A DNA stretch of 64,000 bases from Acetobacterium sp965140355. GTDB taxonomy: Bacteria > Bacillota > Clostridia > Eubacteriales > Eubacteriaceae. A program made the translations under genes and the position numbers. Below the pieces are notes generated by a model. It was not told the origin of the DNA. It was given only the letters and a program-made list of their open reading frames with translations, and made no database searches. Shown in pieces: positions 45,753 to 54,759 of this stretch. The stretch's first letter is position 1; each line of letters opens with the position of its first letter. Location of the stretch: contig OZ223195.1 of the NCBI GenBank assembly GCA_965140355.1, positions 62,001 through 126,000 on the forward strand. The letters are read 5' to 3'.

Positions 45753-46469
45753 TTACCTGACTTTGCGAGCATGTACCACAAACCTGGCATTGTCAAAGGT
45801 ATAAATACAGGTCGAGAGAGTGAGAACTTCATCGGCGGGAGAAATGTCAATGCTAGTGTCATATAAAGAACGTTTTTTTAAACGATTCATGTAGTCTACA
45901 AAATCAGTGTCGCTACTAAATTTTGGCTGACGGTAGTCATAATCGGCTTCAGTAATGTAAACCGAGAATATCTCCCAGTCGCCGGGGTTTCCGGGTTGGT
46001 CAAATTTAATTATGGGATGTTGTTCATAATAAGACTTATCCTGGTAATCCCATAAACTGCCAAACATTGATTCATCCGACATATAATGACTATAGAGAAT
46101 ATGGTTGCGGGTATTTATGGTATCACAGAGATAGTCTTGGAAAACAGCACCTTCAATGGATTCGTTTTTAAAAAAACTGTGGGACAGATAATAATCGTTG
46201 TTATCGGTTTGAACAACTGGATATTCTATTGGGGTCTGATCAATTTGCACCCAACCAACGGTTTCTGAATTGAGTGCTAAAAGTTTGTTAAAGTCAACAC
46301 GATCTTGGGTTTCAACTTTGTTATCTTTTGCTACTGCAATTATTTTATTTTTTTCGATTGAATTGCTAAAAGTTGGGAAATAATTATAGATACCAAAAGT
46401 GAGTGTTAATAAGACTAGAATAATACTTGCAAATAATTTTGTTTTAGTTATATTAGCGGGAAGTTTCAT
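45753..46469 (-). CDS. Class B sortase
   Basis: A 238-residue membrane-anchored transpeptidase with a signal-anchor helix at about 10-30. The catalytic set is visible: His in LYSHYM (near 128), Cys in TLSTC (near 216) and Arg in ARFVVHARK (near 230). The length and the long loop before the Cys fit class B rather than class A. It would attach proteins with an NPQTN-like signal to the cell wall; no such substrate or pilus genes are in the window. Confidence 0.92.
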   Translation of the reverse strand: MKLPANITKTKLFASIILVLLTLTFGIYNYFPTFSNSIEKNKIIAVAKDNKVETQDRVDFNKLLALNSETVGWVQIDQTPIEYPVVQTDNNDYYLSHSFFKNESIEGAVFQDYLCDTINTRNHILYSHYMSDESMFGSLWDYQDKSYYEQHPIIKFDQPGNPGDWEIFSVYITEADYDYRQPKFSSDTDFVDYMNRLKKRSLYDTSIDISPADEVLTLSTCIYTFDNARFVVHARKVR

Positions 46470-46688
46470 AATTGACCTCTTACATGTGTTAATAGGGGAA
46501 TTGGTAAGAATTTATTTGCTATTGACTTGAAGAGAACTAAAAAAATTCTTGTTCGTTGTTAATGCCAAAACTAATTGTAGAACGTTTGTTAGTTTTATGA
46601 TCTAATTATACCTAAACTATTAAAAATCTGCTATCAAATTATTTTATGCCACGAAATAGAACAATTGTAAAAAATGTTATGGTTTTGA

Positions 46689-46717
46689 TTGACTTAATCA
46701 AGCTTTCATGTTAATAT
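46689..46717 (+). promoter_or_regulatory. Promoter of rplU-prp-rpmA
   Basis: TTGACT (46689-46694), 17-base spacer, TAATAT (46712-46717). It lies in the 332-base gap between the divergent sortase and rplU; the part before it is AT-rich without visible signals. Confidence 0.7.
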
Positions 46718-46726
46718 TTATAAAGT

Positions 46727-46800
46727 TATGTAGCCGCACACACAAGGTTTTAAGTCGAAAGCACCTATTGTGGCGAGTCTGGTATGAGGAGGTGTAGAAT
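46727..46800 (+). promoter_or_regulatory. Ribosomal protein L21 leader
   Basis: The region from CCGCACACACAAGG (from 46734) through CACCTATTGTGGCGAGTC (to about 46779) matches the conserved L21 leader of Firmicutes, with GCCGCACA pairing to TGTGGCG. It precedes the AGGAGG ribosome site. It is thought to bind a ribosomal protein and adjust expression of the operon. Confidence 0.8.
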
Positions 46801-46801
46801 T

Positions 46802-47119
46802 ATGTATGCAATTATTAAAACAGGTGGTAAACAATACCGCGTTCAAGAAAATGATGTTATTCAAATTGAAAAAATCAATTTCGTAGAAGAAGATGTAAAA
46901 GAAATTACTTTTACGGAAGTTTTAGCAGTTAACAAAGATGGCGAAATGGTCATTGGTACGCCAGTGGTTGAAAATGCTGTTGTTAAAGCTGAGATTTTAG
47001 AAGTTGCCAAAGGACCAAAGGTTATTATTTACAAGTATAAATCTAAAAAAGATTATCGTAAAAAACAAGGTCATCGACAACCATTTATGAAAGTTAAAAT
47101 TACTGGCATCCAAGCCTAG
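46802..47119 (+). CDS. rplU: 50S ribosomal protein L21
   Basis: L21 (105 residues) binds 23S rRNA in the large subunit. MYAIIKTGGKQYRV is the universal N-terminus, and KKDYRKKQGHRQPF near 80-93 is the rRNA-binding loop. The start is ATG 46802 after GGAGGTG. First gene of the L21-Prp-L27 unit. Confidence 0.97.
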   Translation: MYAIIKTGGKQYRVQENDVIQIEKINFVEEDVKEITFTEVLAVNKDGEMVIGTPVVENAVVKAEILEVAKGPKVIIYKYKSKKDYRKKQGHRQPFMKVKITGIQA

Positions 47120-47125
47120 GCATTT

Positions 47126-47470
47126 ATGATTTCAGTTAAGATTCAAGGTAAGATTCAAGGTAAGAATAATATAGCAAATGAGATAATTGTATCTGGTCAT
47201 GCCGGTTTTGCTGATCATGGCGAGGATATCGTTTGTGCTGCTGTTTCGGTTTTAACGATCAGCATCTTAAACGGACTCACCGAAATTATTGGTCGTAAAG
47301 ATCTAGGTGAAGTGATTGAAGAGGGTTATGTTCGTTTTTTAATTCCTCAAGTCGATGATGAACCAATGAAAACAAAAACAGATACACTCATTTCAACTTA
47401 TCTCCTGGGCATCCGGGGGATCAAGGAAGCTTATGGAGATTATATCCAGTTTGAAGAAGTATATAAATAG
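47126..47470 (+). CDS. prp: Ribosomal-processing cysteine protease Prp (YsxB)
   Basis: Prp (114 residues) removes the N-terminal extension of L27 before it enters the ribosome. The catalytic His is in SGHAGFADHG (near residue 27) and the Cys in EDIVCAAVS (near 40). The first dozen residues contain a small duplication (KIQGKIQGK). It is placed, as usual, between rplU and rpmA, and the L27 encoded next has the expected cleavage site. Confidence 0.95.
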   Translation: MISVKIQGKIQGKNNIANEIIVSGHAGFADHGEDIVCAAVSVLTISILNGLTEIIGRKDLGEVIEEGYVRFLIPQVDDEPMKTKTDTLISTYLLGIRGIKEAYGDYIQFEEVYK

Positions 47471-47482
47471 GAGGTGAACAAC

Positions 47483-47770
47483 ATGTTAAAAATGAACCTT
47501 CAACTATTTGCCCATAAAAAAGGGGTTGGTAGTTCAAGAAATGGTCGTGACAGTGAAGCTAAACGTCTTGGAGTAAAAAGAGGAGACGGTCAATTCGTAC
47601 TAGCCGGAAATATTCTTGTTCGTCAAAGAGGAACAAAAATTCACCCTGGTACAAACGTTGGAAAAGGCGGTGATGATACATTATTCGCATTAGAAGATGG
47701 CGTTGTACGTTTTGAAAGAAAAGGCAGAGATAAAAAGCAAGTAAGTATTTATCCTCGGGAAGCGATCTAG
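47483..47770 (+). CDS. rpmA: 50S ribosomal protein L27 (extended form)
   Basis: L27 (95 residues) reaches the peptidyl-transferase centre with its N-terminus. Here it carries the Firmicutes extension MLKMNLQLF, to be cut by Prp before AHKKG. ATG 47483 is seven bases after the AGGAGGTG region; an in-frame GTG at 47474 is part of that site. GSSRNGRDSEAKRLGVK is the conserved core. Confidence 0.96.
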   Translation: MLKMNLQLFAHKKGVGSSRNGRDSEAKRLGVKRGDGQFVLAGNILVRQRGTKIHPGTNVGKGGDDTLFALEDGVVRFERKGRDKKQVSIYPREAI

Positions 47771-47794
47771 TTTTCCAGTGACAAAATAATACAT

Positions 47795-47846
47795 CCATAA
47801 AACCTCTTATGTTCGTTTATACAAGATAAGAGGTTTTATTTTTTGT
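47795..47846 (+). terminator. Intrinsic terminator after rpmA
   Basis: ATAAAACCTCTTAT (from 47797) pairs with ATAAGAGGTTTTAT (to about 47839), then a T-run. Confidence 0.88.
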
Positions 47847-47881
47847 TGTTTGGGTAAATACCATAGAAAAGCGAGGTAGTA

Positions 47882-49165
47882 ATGTTTGTAGATAAAGCAG
47901 AAATTATTTTAAAGGCTGGTAACGGCGGACATGGCGGAATGAGTTTCCGACGCGAAAAATATGTTCCTAACGGAGGTCCGGATGGAGGAAATGGCGGACA
48001 TGGCGGCAATATTGTCTTTATGGCTGATGATGGCTTTCGAACTCTTATGGAATTTAAATATAAACGAAAACATAAGGCGGAAAATGGTGAAAATGGAACC
48101 GGAGGTCGATCAACTGGCAAAACTGGAGCCGATCTAATTATTAAAGTGCCTGTTGGAACTATTGTTAAAGACAAAGAAACTGGAAAAATTATTTGCGACT
48201 TGTCGGAAAACGGGCAAAAATACCGGGTGGCTGAGGGTGGTCAAGGTGGTCGTGGAAATATGAATTTTGCTACATCTACTCGACAAGCGCCTCGTTTTGC
48301 GCAAGGTGGGATTAAAGGTCAGGAACGAACTGTTGTTCTCGAATTAAAACTTCTTGCTGATGTGGGTCTGATTGGATTTCCAAATGTTGGAAAATCGACA
48401 CTTTTATCAGTTATTACCAAAGCGAAACCCAAAATTGCCAATTATCATTTTACTACTATTGTTCCCAATTTAGGAGTAGTTGAATGGCGGAATTTCGATC
48501 CTTTTGTTATTGCCGATATTCCTGGTTTAATTGAAGGTGCACATGAAGGAACTGGTCTGGGGGATCAATTTCTTAGACACGTGGAACGAACCAAGCTACT
48601 TATTCATCTTCTTGATGCTTCTGGCAGCGAAGGTCGGGAACCTTTGGATGATTTTAATAAGATCAATTTTGAATTAAAAAAATACAACGAAAAATTGGCT
48701 GAGCGGGTTCAGATTGTAGCCTTAAATAAAGTCGATCTTATTTCCGATATCGCTGAAACTGAAACTTTAAAAAGTGAATTAGAAGGTTTAGGTTATGAAG
48801 TTTTTATTATTTCGGCAGTGACCGGACAAGGGCTTGACGAATTGTTAAGCCGTACGATCCAGTTGCTGGATGAAATTGGCGAAGTTGAACCAATCTTTGA
48901 TTTTGAACCTGCCGAAGAGACGATTTTCAGGCCGGATTTTAAAGAAAAACAATTTACGATTGAGCGGTTTGATCATTTGTTCGTCGTAAAAGCTGCGTTC
49001 TTGGAGCGTCTTATTAATTCAGTTAATTTTGAAGATTTAGATTCTATCGGATTTTTTCAACGTGTTTTAAAAGATAAAGGTGTATTTGAAGAACTTGAAC
49101 GAATGGGAATTCAGGATGAAGATGTTGTCCAACTGGAAGAAATCGAATTTGAGTATTTTAAATAG
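47882..49165 (+). CDS. obgE: GTPase Obg
   Basis: ObgE (427 residues) is a GTPase for late 50S assembly and the stress response. The glycine-rich Obg domain is at about 1-158 (GGxGGHGG repeats), and the G domain (about 160-330) has GFPNVGKST, DIPG and NKVD. The C-terminal OCT domain (about 350-427), found in Gram-positive Obg, is present. ATG 47882 follows GAGGTAGT. A terminator separates it from rpmA. Confidence 0.97.
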   Translation: MFVDKAEIILKAGNGGHGGMSFRREKYVPNGGPDGGNGGHGGNIVFMADDGFRTLMEFKYKRKHKAENGENGTGGRSTGKTGADLIIKVPVGTIVKDKETGKIICDLSENGQKYRVAEGGQGGRGNMNFATSTRQAPRFAQGGIKGQERTVVLELKLLADVGLIGFPNVGKSTLLSVITKAKPKIANYHFTTIVPNLGVVEWRNFDPFVIADIPGLIEGAHEGTGLGDQFLRHVERTKLLIHLLDASGSEGREPLDDFNKINFELKKYNEKLAERVQIVALNKVDLISDIAETETLKSELEGLGYEVFIISAVTGQGLDELLSRTIQLLDEIGEVEPIFDFEPAEETIFRPDFKEKQFTIERFDHLFVVKAAFLERLINSVNFEDLDSIGFFQRVLKDKGVFEELERMGIQDEDVVQLEEIEFEYFK

Positions 49166-49216
49166 ATTTCACGATTTATTGTGTGTTATACTGACGTTGC
49201 AGAAAGTAGAGAAAAA

Positions 49217-49579
49217 ATGTTAACAAGTAAACAAAGAAGTTATTTAAGAAAGCTTGCCATAGATATTCCTGATATTATTTTTATCGGTAAAGATGGCCTT
49301 ACTCCTCAAGTAATTGTTCAAACAAAAGATGCGATCGTTGCTCGAGAGCTGATTAAAGGGAAGGTTCAGAATAACTCGTTAGAGTCTGTCAAAGATGTAG
49401 CCCAAGCATTAGCGGCTGCGACCAAATCAGATATTGTTTGTACCATTGGAAATAAATTTGTTTTATACAAAAAGAACTTGCTGAAAACAAAAATTGAGGT
49501 TCCGACTAAAAATCAAAAGCCAATCAAACGAGTAAAAAAGAAGGCATTAAATTCCTTAAGAAAATATAGTAATTCATAA
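49217..49579 (+). CDS. yhbY: YhbY-family RNA-binding protein (CRM domain)
   Basis: A 120-residue protein with a single CRM domain (about residues 1-95; GKDGLTPQVIVQTKDAI is the conserved GxxG-like loop region), thought to act in 50S assembly. The start at ATG 49217 aligns with family members; the in-frame ATG at 49181 adds residues that do not align. The basic tail is longer than usual (about 20 residues). Confidence 0.9.
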   Translation: MLTSKQRSYLRKLAIDIPDIIFIGKDGLTPQVIVQTKDAIVARELIKGKVQNNSLESVKDVAQALAAATKSDIVCTIGNKFVLYKKNLLKTKIEVPTKNQKPIKRVKKKALNSLRKYSNS

Positions 49580-49597
49580 TTAAAGTAAAGGTTTGAA

Positions 49598-50239
49598 ATG
49601 AAGAAAAAAATCGGTCTATTGGGAGGAACTTTTAATCCCATACACACAGGACATCTGCTTCTGGCAGAATCAGCCCGAGATCAATATGAATTGGATAAAG
49701 TATTGTTTATTCCCACCGGAAATAATCCCTTTAAATTATCGCAGGATGAAATTGCCAGAAAACATCGCCTTAAGATGGTCGAACTGGCGATTGATGGTAA
49801 TGACTATTTTGAGATATTAACACACGAAATTGATCAAAATGGGATTACTTACACCATTGATACCATAAATAGTATCAAAGAAATTTATCCCGATTGCGAT
49901 TTTTATTTTATTGCTGGTGCGGATCTGATGTTTGAAATCACCTTATGGAAAGGTGCTTCCGAATTGTTAAAGTCGGTAAAGTTTATTACTACATTTAGAC
50001 CTGGATACAGTCATGAACGTCTTGATATGAGAATTAAAGAGCTTCAGGAAATTTATGGAGCATCTATATATAAATTGTATGCAACAGAAATGGATATCGC
50101 TTCTTCAGATATTCGAGCCCGGATAAAAAATGGTTATTCGATCCGTTATTTGCTTCCAGATTTGGTGGCAGATTACATTCATACGCACGGCCTTTATTTG
50201 TCAGGGGTACCTTTTGAGGATAAAAATGAATCGGACTGA
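49598..50239 (+). CDS. nadD: Nicotinate-nucleotide adenylyltransferase
   Basis: NadD (213 residues) makes deamido-NAD from nicotinate mononucleotide and ATP. GGTFNPIHTGH holds the nucleotidyltransferase HxGH motif (near 16-19), and IASSDIRARI (near 167) is the second ATP motif. ATG 49598. It overlaps yqeK by 14 bases. Confidence 0.96.
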   Translation: MKKKIGLLGGTFNPIHTGHLLLAESARDQYELDKVLFIPTGNNPFKLSQDEIARKHRLKMVELAIDGNDYFEILTHEIDQNGITYTIDTINSIKEIYPDCDFYFIAGADLMFEITLWKGASELLKSVKFITTFRPGYSHERLDMRIKELQEIYGASIYKLYATEMDIASSDIRARIKNGYSIRYLLPDLVADYIHTHGLYLSGVPFEDKNESD

Positions 50240-50795
50240 AATAGCGGCAGATTTAGAAAAGAAGTTATCAGCAAAACGTTTTCGACATACTCAAAACGTG
50301 GTTGAAGCCGCAAGCAATTTGGCATATATTTATGGATGTAACGTGGAGCAAGCGTCATTAGCTGCATTATTACATGATTGCGCTAAATATTTTTCAGATC
50401 AGCAGTTGCTTCAATATGCAAAAAAACATCATTTGAAAGTCGATCGCGTAAGTCGTTACAATCAGCAGTTGCTTCATGGTCCAGTAGGGGCTATCGTTGC
50501 TAAACAGACCTATGGGATTGAAGATGTTGCTATTTTGCATGCGATTTGTTATCATACAACTGGTTGTAAAGCAATGACCACTTTAGATGAAATTATTTAT
50601 CTGGCTGACTATATTGAAAAAGATCGGTCGTTTGCAGGGATTGAAGATATCCGAAAAAGGGCTGATACTAATTTGGATCAAGCCACAATTATGGCCTTAA
50701 CGAATAGTATTTGTTATGTCGCATCGGTAGGTGATTTAATTCACAAACGCACCATTGATGCGAGAAATGACTTAATTATAAAAAATATAAAATGA
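50226..50795 (+). CDS. yqeK: HD-domain protein YqeK (Ap4A hydrolase)
   Basis: YqeK (189 residues) hydrolyses diadenosine tetraphosphate to ADP. The HD motif is ALLHDCAK (near residue 50), with the first metal His in RHTQNVVEA (near 20). ATG 50226 follows GAGGAT; the longer frame from 50130 lies in nadD and is not used. Placed, as in other Firmicutes, between nadD and rsfS. Confidence 0.95.
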   Translation: MNRTEIAADLEKKLSAKRFRHTQNVVEAASNLAYIYGCNVEQASLAALLHDCAKYFSDQQLLQYAKKHHLKVDRVSRYNQQLLHGPVGAIVAKQTYGIEDVAILHAICYHTTGCKAMTTLDEIIYLADYIEKDRSFAGIEDIRKRADTNLDQATIMALTNSICYVASVGDLIHKRTIDARNDLIIKNIK

Positions 50796-50801
50796 AAGTG
50801 A

Positions 50802-51146
50802 GTGATTTTTATTATTCCAGAAGAATTTGCACAAAAAATAAAAGAGTGGATCGATAATAAAAATGGTTTTGATATTGAAGTCATTAATGTTACTGAAATG
50901 ACCTCCATAGCTAACTATTTTGTTATTGCAAGTGGGAGTTCAGAACGTCAGGTCAAAGCGATTGCTGATAATATCGAATATGAAGCCAAGGAGTTAGAAA
51001 TTTTTCCAAAAGGTATTGAAGGTCAACGCGAAGGCCGCTGGATTCTATTAGATTATTATGATGTAATTATTCATATTTTTCATGCTGAAGAGCGTGGTTT
51101 TTATAGCCTGGAAAAGCTTTGGAAAGATAGCGAAGTCAGTCGTTAA
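50802..51146 (+). CDS. rsfS: Ribosome silencing factor RsfS
   Basis: RsfS (114 residues) binds L14 and blocks joining of 30S to 50S under starvation. EMTSIANYFVIASGSSERQVKAIADNI and EGRWILLDYYDVIIHIF are the conserved core. The start is GTG 50802, with a weak purine-rich site and a position inside the run after yqeK. Completes the nadD-yqeK-rsfS set. Confidence 0.94.
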   Translation: MIFIIPEEFAQKIKEWIDNKNGFDIEVINVTEMTSIANYFVIASGSSERQVKAIADNIEYEAKELEIFPKGIEGQREGRWILLDYYDVIIHIFHAEERGFYSLEKLWKDSEVSR

Positions 51147-51246
51147 AACTATTTTTTGATGATTGCTTTATTTATATTTTATCCTGAAAGCAAAACAAAT
51201 AAGTAAAAATTTGAATTACATATCAATCGATTCATTATCATGTGAA

Positions 51247-51293
51247 ATGGTGGCACTTCTTGATTTTTTGAAATCTTGAAAATCCACCTTTTT
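51247..51293 (+). terminator. Possible terminator after the rsfS operon
   Basis: GGTGG (51249-51253) pairs with CCACC (51284-51288), with an inner GATTT/AAATC stem, followed by five T. It lies about 100 bases after rsfS. It could instead be part of the ychF leader. Confidence 0.4.
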
Positions 51294-51370
51294 GAATGTT
51301 GCGAGAAGTAATTAAAAAAAATTGTTCGACTTAACAAGTAAGGAGCAACAAAAAATAGAAAGAGGTAACT

Positions 51371-52468
51371 ATGAAAATAGGAATCGTTGGATTACCCAAC
51401 GTTGGAAAAAGCACGATCTTTAATGCATTAACTAAAGCTGGGGCAGAGTCAGCTAATTACCCATTTTGTACAATCGACCCAAATATTGGTGTTGTTGCGG
51501 TGCCTGATTTTCGTTTAGCGGTTTTAGAAAAAATGTATAATTCAAAAAAGGTTATCCCAACCAGTATTGAATTTGTCGATATCGCCGGACTTGTTAGAGG
51601 TGCCAGCAAAGGTGAAGGACTGGGGAATAAATTTTTATCTCACATTCGTGAGGTTGATGCCATTGTCCATGTGGTGCGTTGCTTTGAAGATGATAACGTC
51701 GTGCATGTGGAAGGAAAAATTGATCCCATTGACGATCTGGAAACCATTAACATGGAACTGATTTTTGCAGATCTCGAAATGCTTGATCGTCGTATTGAAA
51801 AAAATAAAAAATTAGCAAAAACAAATCCCCAAGAAAAAGCAAACATCGAAGTTGCCACGCGTCTTCGAGAAATTCTGGAAACCGGAAAAATGCCAAATGA
51901 TGATGAGTTTTCAGTTGATGAGTGGGAATTTATCCAGACCATTCAACTGATATCAATTAAACCGGTACTTTATATTGCTAATGTTTCGGAAGATGATCTC
52001 CATGAAGATAACGAAATGGTTACGCGATTAAAAGCGATGGTATTAGAAAATCATTCCGGTAATCATAAAGATATTATCAAAATATCCGCAAAAATTGAAG
52101 AAGAAATTGCTCAATTCGATGATGCCGAAAAAGCAGAATTTTTATCAGATATGGGCTTAGCTGAGTCGGGTTTAGACCAGGTTATTCGAACTGGCTATAA
52201 ACTTTTAGGTCTGATCACATTTTTAACGGCCGGACCACAGGAAATTCGTGCCTGGACAGTTACGGACGGAACTAAAGCACCACAAGCCGCGGGAAAGATT
52301 CATAGCGATATCGAGCGTGGTTTTATCCGCGCTGAAATTACAAGTTATGACCAATTAATTGAGGCTGGTTCTGAAGTCAAAGCAAAAGAAAGTGGCGTTA
52401 CGCGTGTTGAAGGAAAAGACTATGTCATGAAAGATGGCGATGTTACTTTTTTCCGGTTTAACGTATAA
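51371..52468 (+). CDS. ychF: Redox-regulated ATPase YchF
   Basis: YchF (365 residues) is an Obg-related P-loop protein that prefers ATP and associates with the ribosome. It has GLPNVGKST (near 6), SANYPFCTIDPN, DIAGL and, in place of NKXD, NVSE. The TGS domain forms the C-terminus (ITFLTAGPQEIRAWTVTDGT). ATG 51371 follows AGAGG. Confidence 0.96.
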   Translation: MKIGIVGLPNVGKSTIFNALTKAGAESANYPFCTIDPNIGVVAVPDFRLAVLEKMYNSKKVIPTSIEFVDIAGLVRGASKGEGLGNKFLSHIREVDAIVHVVRCFEDDNVVHVEGKIDPIDDLETINMELIFADLEMLDRRIEKNKKLAKTNPQEKANIEVATRLREILETGKMPNDDEFSVDEWEFIQTIQLISIKPVLYIANVSEDDLHEDNEMVTRLKAMVLENHSGNHKDIIKISAKIEEEIAQFDDAEKAEFLSDMGLAESGLDQVIRTGYKLLGLITFLTAGPQEIRAWTVTDGTKAPQAAGKIHSDIERGFIRAEITSYDQLIEAGSEVKAKESGVTRVEGKDYVMKDGDVTFFRFNV

Positions 52469-52633
52469 GCTATAACAGCACCTTAAACTGTTGGGTGAGC
52501 GACTTATCTTTATAAAAAAACATTCTTATTTTAGTTTACCAACAGCACAATATCTGCATATTTATACAGTAATCACATTAATTAAGCATTAGAAATAAAT
52601 ACGATAAGATGCACCTAAAAAACGGAGGTTGTC

Positions 52634-54334
52634 ATGAAAGATCTAGTCTTAGTCGCTATTAACGCAAAATATATTCATACTAATCTGGCAGTACGTGTTT
52701 TAAAGGCGCAACTACTCGAGTTTGAAATTGAAATACTGGAGATGTCGATTAATGACTCCATGCATCGAATTGTTCAGCAGTTAATGGATATCAATACGAA
52801 GGTCATCGGGTTTTCTTGCTACATCTGGAATATTGAAATTGTATTTAAAGTAGCGGAAATTATAAAAAAAGCGAAACCTACTGTTCAAATTATGTTAGGC
52901 GGTCCGGAAGTCAGCTTTGATGGGAAAGCACTGCTGGAAGCCTATTCATTTTGCGATTTTATTATCCAGGGCGAAGGTGAAAATAAGCTGCAACAATTTA
53001 TGAATAATCGTCAAAACTTAGCGGAAATTTCTGGTCTTTGTTTTCGTGATGAAAATGGTATTGTTTGGGAAAATCCCGATGATAAGTCACTTGCATTAAA
53101 CGATCTGACTTTTGCCTATTTTCAAAATGATCTGGAAAGTTTGAAGCATAAAATAATTTATTATGAAACCATGCGCGGTTGCCCATTCTCCTGTTCTTAT
53201 TGTCTTTCTTCGGTAAATAATGGAGTCAAAATGCTACCCCTTGAGAGGGTTTATGACGAATTGGATTTTTTTATTCAAGCTGGCGTTAAACAGGTGAAAT
53301 TAGTTGATCGAACATTTAATTGCAACCTCCGTCGGACGAAGGATATTTTTCGATACTTGATTAAATGCGGCGGGACAACGAATTTTCACTTTGAAATGAC
53401 GGGTGATCTCATCGATGATGAAATGATCTTACTCTTAAAAAATGCACCGTCAGGACTTATTCAGTTCGAAATTGGTATTCAAAGTACTGATCCGATCACA
53501 TTAAAAGCCATTGGTCGAAAAATTAGCTTGACTCAAACCGAAAAAAATGTAAAAAAACTATTGGAAGCGCAAAACATCCATATCCATTTGGACCTGATTG
53601 CGGGATTACCTTATGAAACTTACTTAGTTTTTAAATCATCGTTTAATCGGGTTATTGCACTTTTTCCAAATATGCTTCAATTAGGCTTTCTAAAATGTTT
53701 AAAAGGTACTCGAATCCGAAAAGAAGGCGACATCCATGATTATCAATACACCAGTTTTCCGCCCTATGAAATAATTTCGAATAAATATATTAGTAGCAAA
53801 GAGTTGTATCAATTACGTCAAATAGAAGTATTGGTCGATCGTTATTTTAATAGTGGGGCTTTTAAACATTCGATGCGTTTTATTATTGAAACGAATTTAT
53901 TCGATACACCTTTTAATTTCTTCGAGCAGTTTTCTTTTTACTGGGCTGAACAGGGTTATTATGATATTGGTAAATCTAAGGAACAGCTTTATGGTATTAT
54001 TGCAGATTTTTGTGAAAAACATCAAAAATGTCAGTTGCTTAAAGAATACCTTAAATTTGACTTTCTTACTAACGGCAATCTCAGACTGCCATCGGGAATG
54101 GTTGACAACAGCCCTAAAAAAGAATGGATATTTGAGTTTTTAAAAGTGCCACAACATATTGAAACCTATCTTAGTGAGTTTATTAATACTGCGCCCAAGA
54201 AAATTTATAATCAGGTCAAATTTCAAAATTTTTCGCAACCATTTATGGAGCGAATGTTTGACGAAGCGTCGGTCGATGTAAATAAAAGAAGCCTGCTATT
54301 GTTTACTGAAAAAAGTTATCAAGTGGTGACTTAA
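52634..54334 (+). CDS. B12-binding and radical SAM protein with DUF4080
   Basis: A 566-residue protein with an N-terminal cobalamin-binding-like domain (about 1-130), a radical SAM domain whose motif CPFSCSYC is near residue 184 (C-x3-C-x2-C), and a C-terminal DUF4080 domain. Family members are common in clostridia; reactions are unknown. ATG 52634 follows GGAGGT. Single gene upstream of the thrS T-box. Confidence 0.9.
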   Translation: MKDLVLVAINAKYIHTNLAVRVLKAQLLEFEIEILEMSINDSMHRIVQQLMDINTKVIGFSCYIWNIEIVFKVAEIIKKAKPTVQIMLGGPEVSFDGKALLEAYSFCDFIIQGEGENKLQQFMNNRQNLAEISGLCFRDENGIVWENPDDKSLALNDLTFAYFQNDLESLKHKIIYYETMRGCPFSCSYCLSSVNNGVKMLPLERVYDELDFFIQAGVKQVKLVDRTFNCNLRRTKDIFRYLIKCGGTTNFHFEMTGDLIDDEMILLLKNAPSGLIQFEIGIQSTDPITLKAIGRKISLTQTEKNVKKLLEAQNIHIHLDLIAGLPYETYLVFKSSFNRVIALFPNMLQLGFLKCLKGTRIRKEGDIHDYQYTSFPPYEIISNKYISSKELYQLRQIEVLVDRYFNSGAFKHSMRFIIETNLFDTPFNFFEQFSFYWAEQGYYDIGKSKEQLYGIIADFCEKHQKCQLLKEYLKFDFLTNGNLRLPSGMVDNSPKKEWIFEFLKVPQHIETYLSEFINTAPKKIYNQVKFQNFSQPFMERMFDEASVDVNKRSLLLFTEKSYQVVT

Positions 54335-54351
54335 ATTTTATAAAAAAAGTA

Positions 54352-54380
54352 TTGATTCTTTATGACATAAAGGCTATACT
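54352..54380 (+). promoter_or_regulatory. Promoter of the thrS T-box
   Basis: TTGATT (54352-54357), 17-base spacer, TATACT (54375-54380). Confidence 0.65.
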
Positions 54381-54386
54381 TAAGAG

Positions 54387-54670
54387 CAATAGAAAATAAA
54401 AAAGATGTTGATAAGGACAATTAGGTTATCTGGACGTTTCAGAGAATAAGCAACTTGGCTGTAATTGCTTATACTTACGATAATTGAAAACCACCTTTGA
54501 GTTAAAATCGGAAAAGCATTTAAGTGTAATATGCTTTATACTTTAGCTGTAGTATGATTTTCGGTGCTGGCCGTTATTCAGAACTTAAGTGGATTTATGT
54601 AAATAAATCAAATTGGGTGGAACCGCGTTAATACGTCCCTTTGTTTTTCAAAGGGGCTTTTTTGTTTTTA
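54387..54670 (+). promoter_or_regulatory. T-box riboswitch, threonine specifier
   Basis: The T-box core GGGTGGAACCGCG is at 54615-54627. It is followed by an intrinsic terminator CCCTTTG/CAAAGGGG (54637-54654) and a T-run. The specifier ACC is at 54490-54492, preceded by AAA and followed by ACC, matching the trp leader layout (AAA-codon-ACC). UGGA in the T-box would pair with a U discriminator, as in many Firmicutes tRNA-Thr. It controls thrS. Confidence 0.9.
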
Positions 54671-54759
54671 AATATAAAAAGCAATTTGCTGGTGAGAACG
54701 CTAAAGCACAGACAAAAATCGGTCTCATTTTGCAAGCGCTAAAATATTGGAGGAAAATG

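Noticed and set aside
54613..54759. Longer thrS start at ATG/GTG near 54613
   Set aside because: It begins inside the T-box core and runs through the terminator; the TGS domain starts at 54760.
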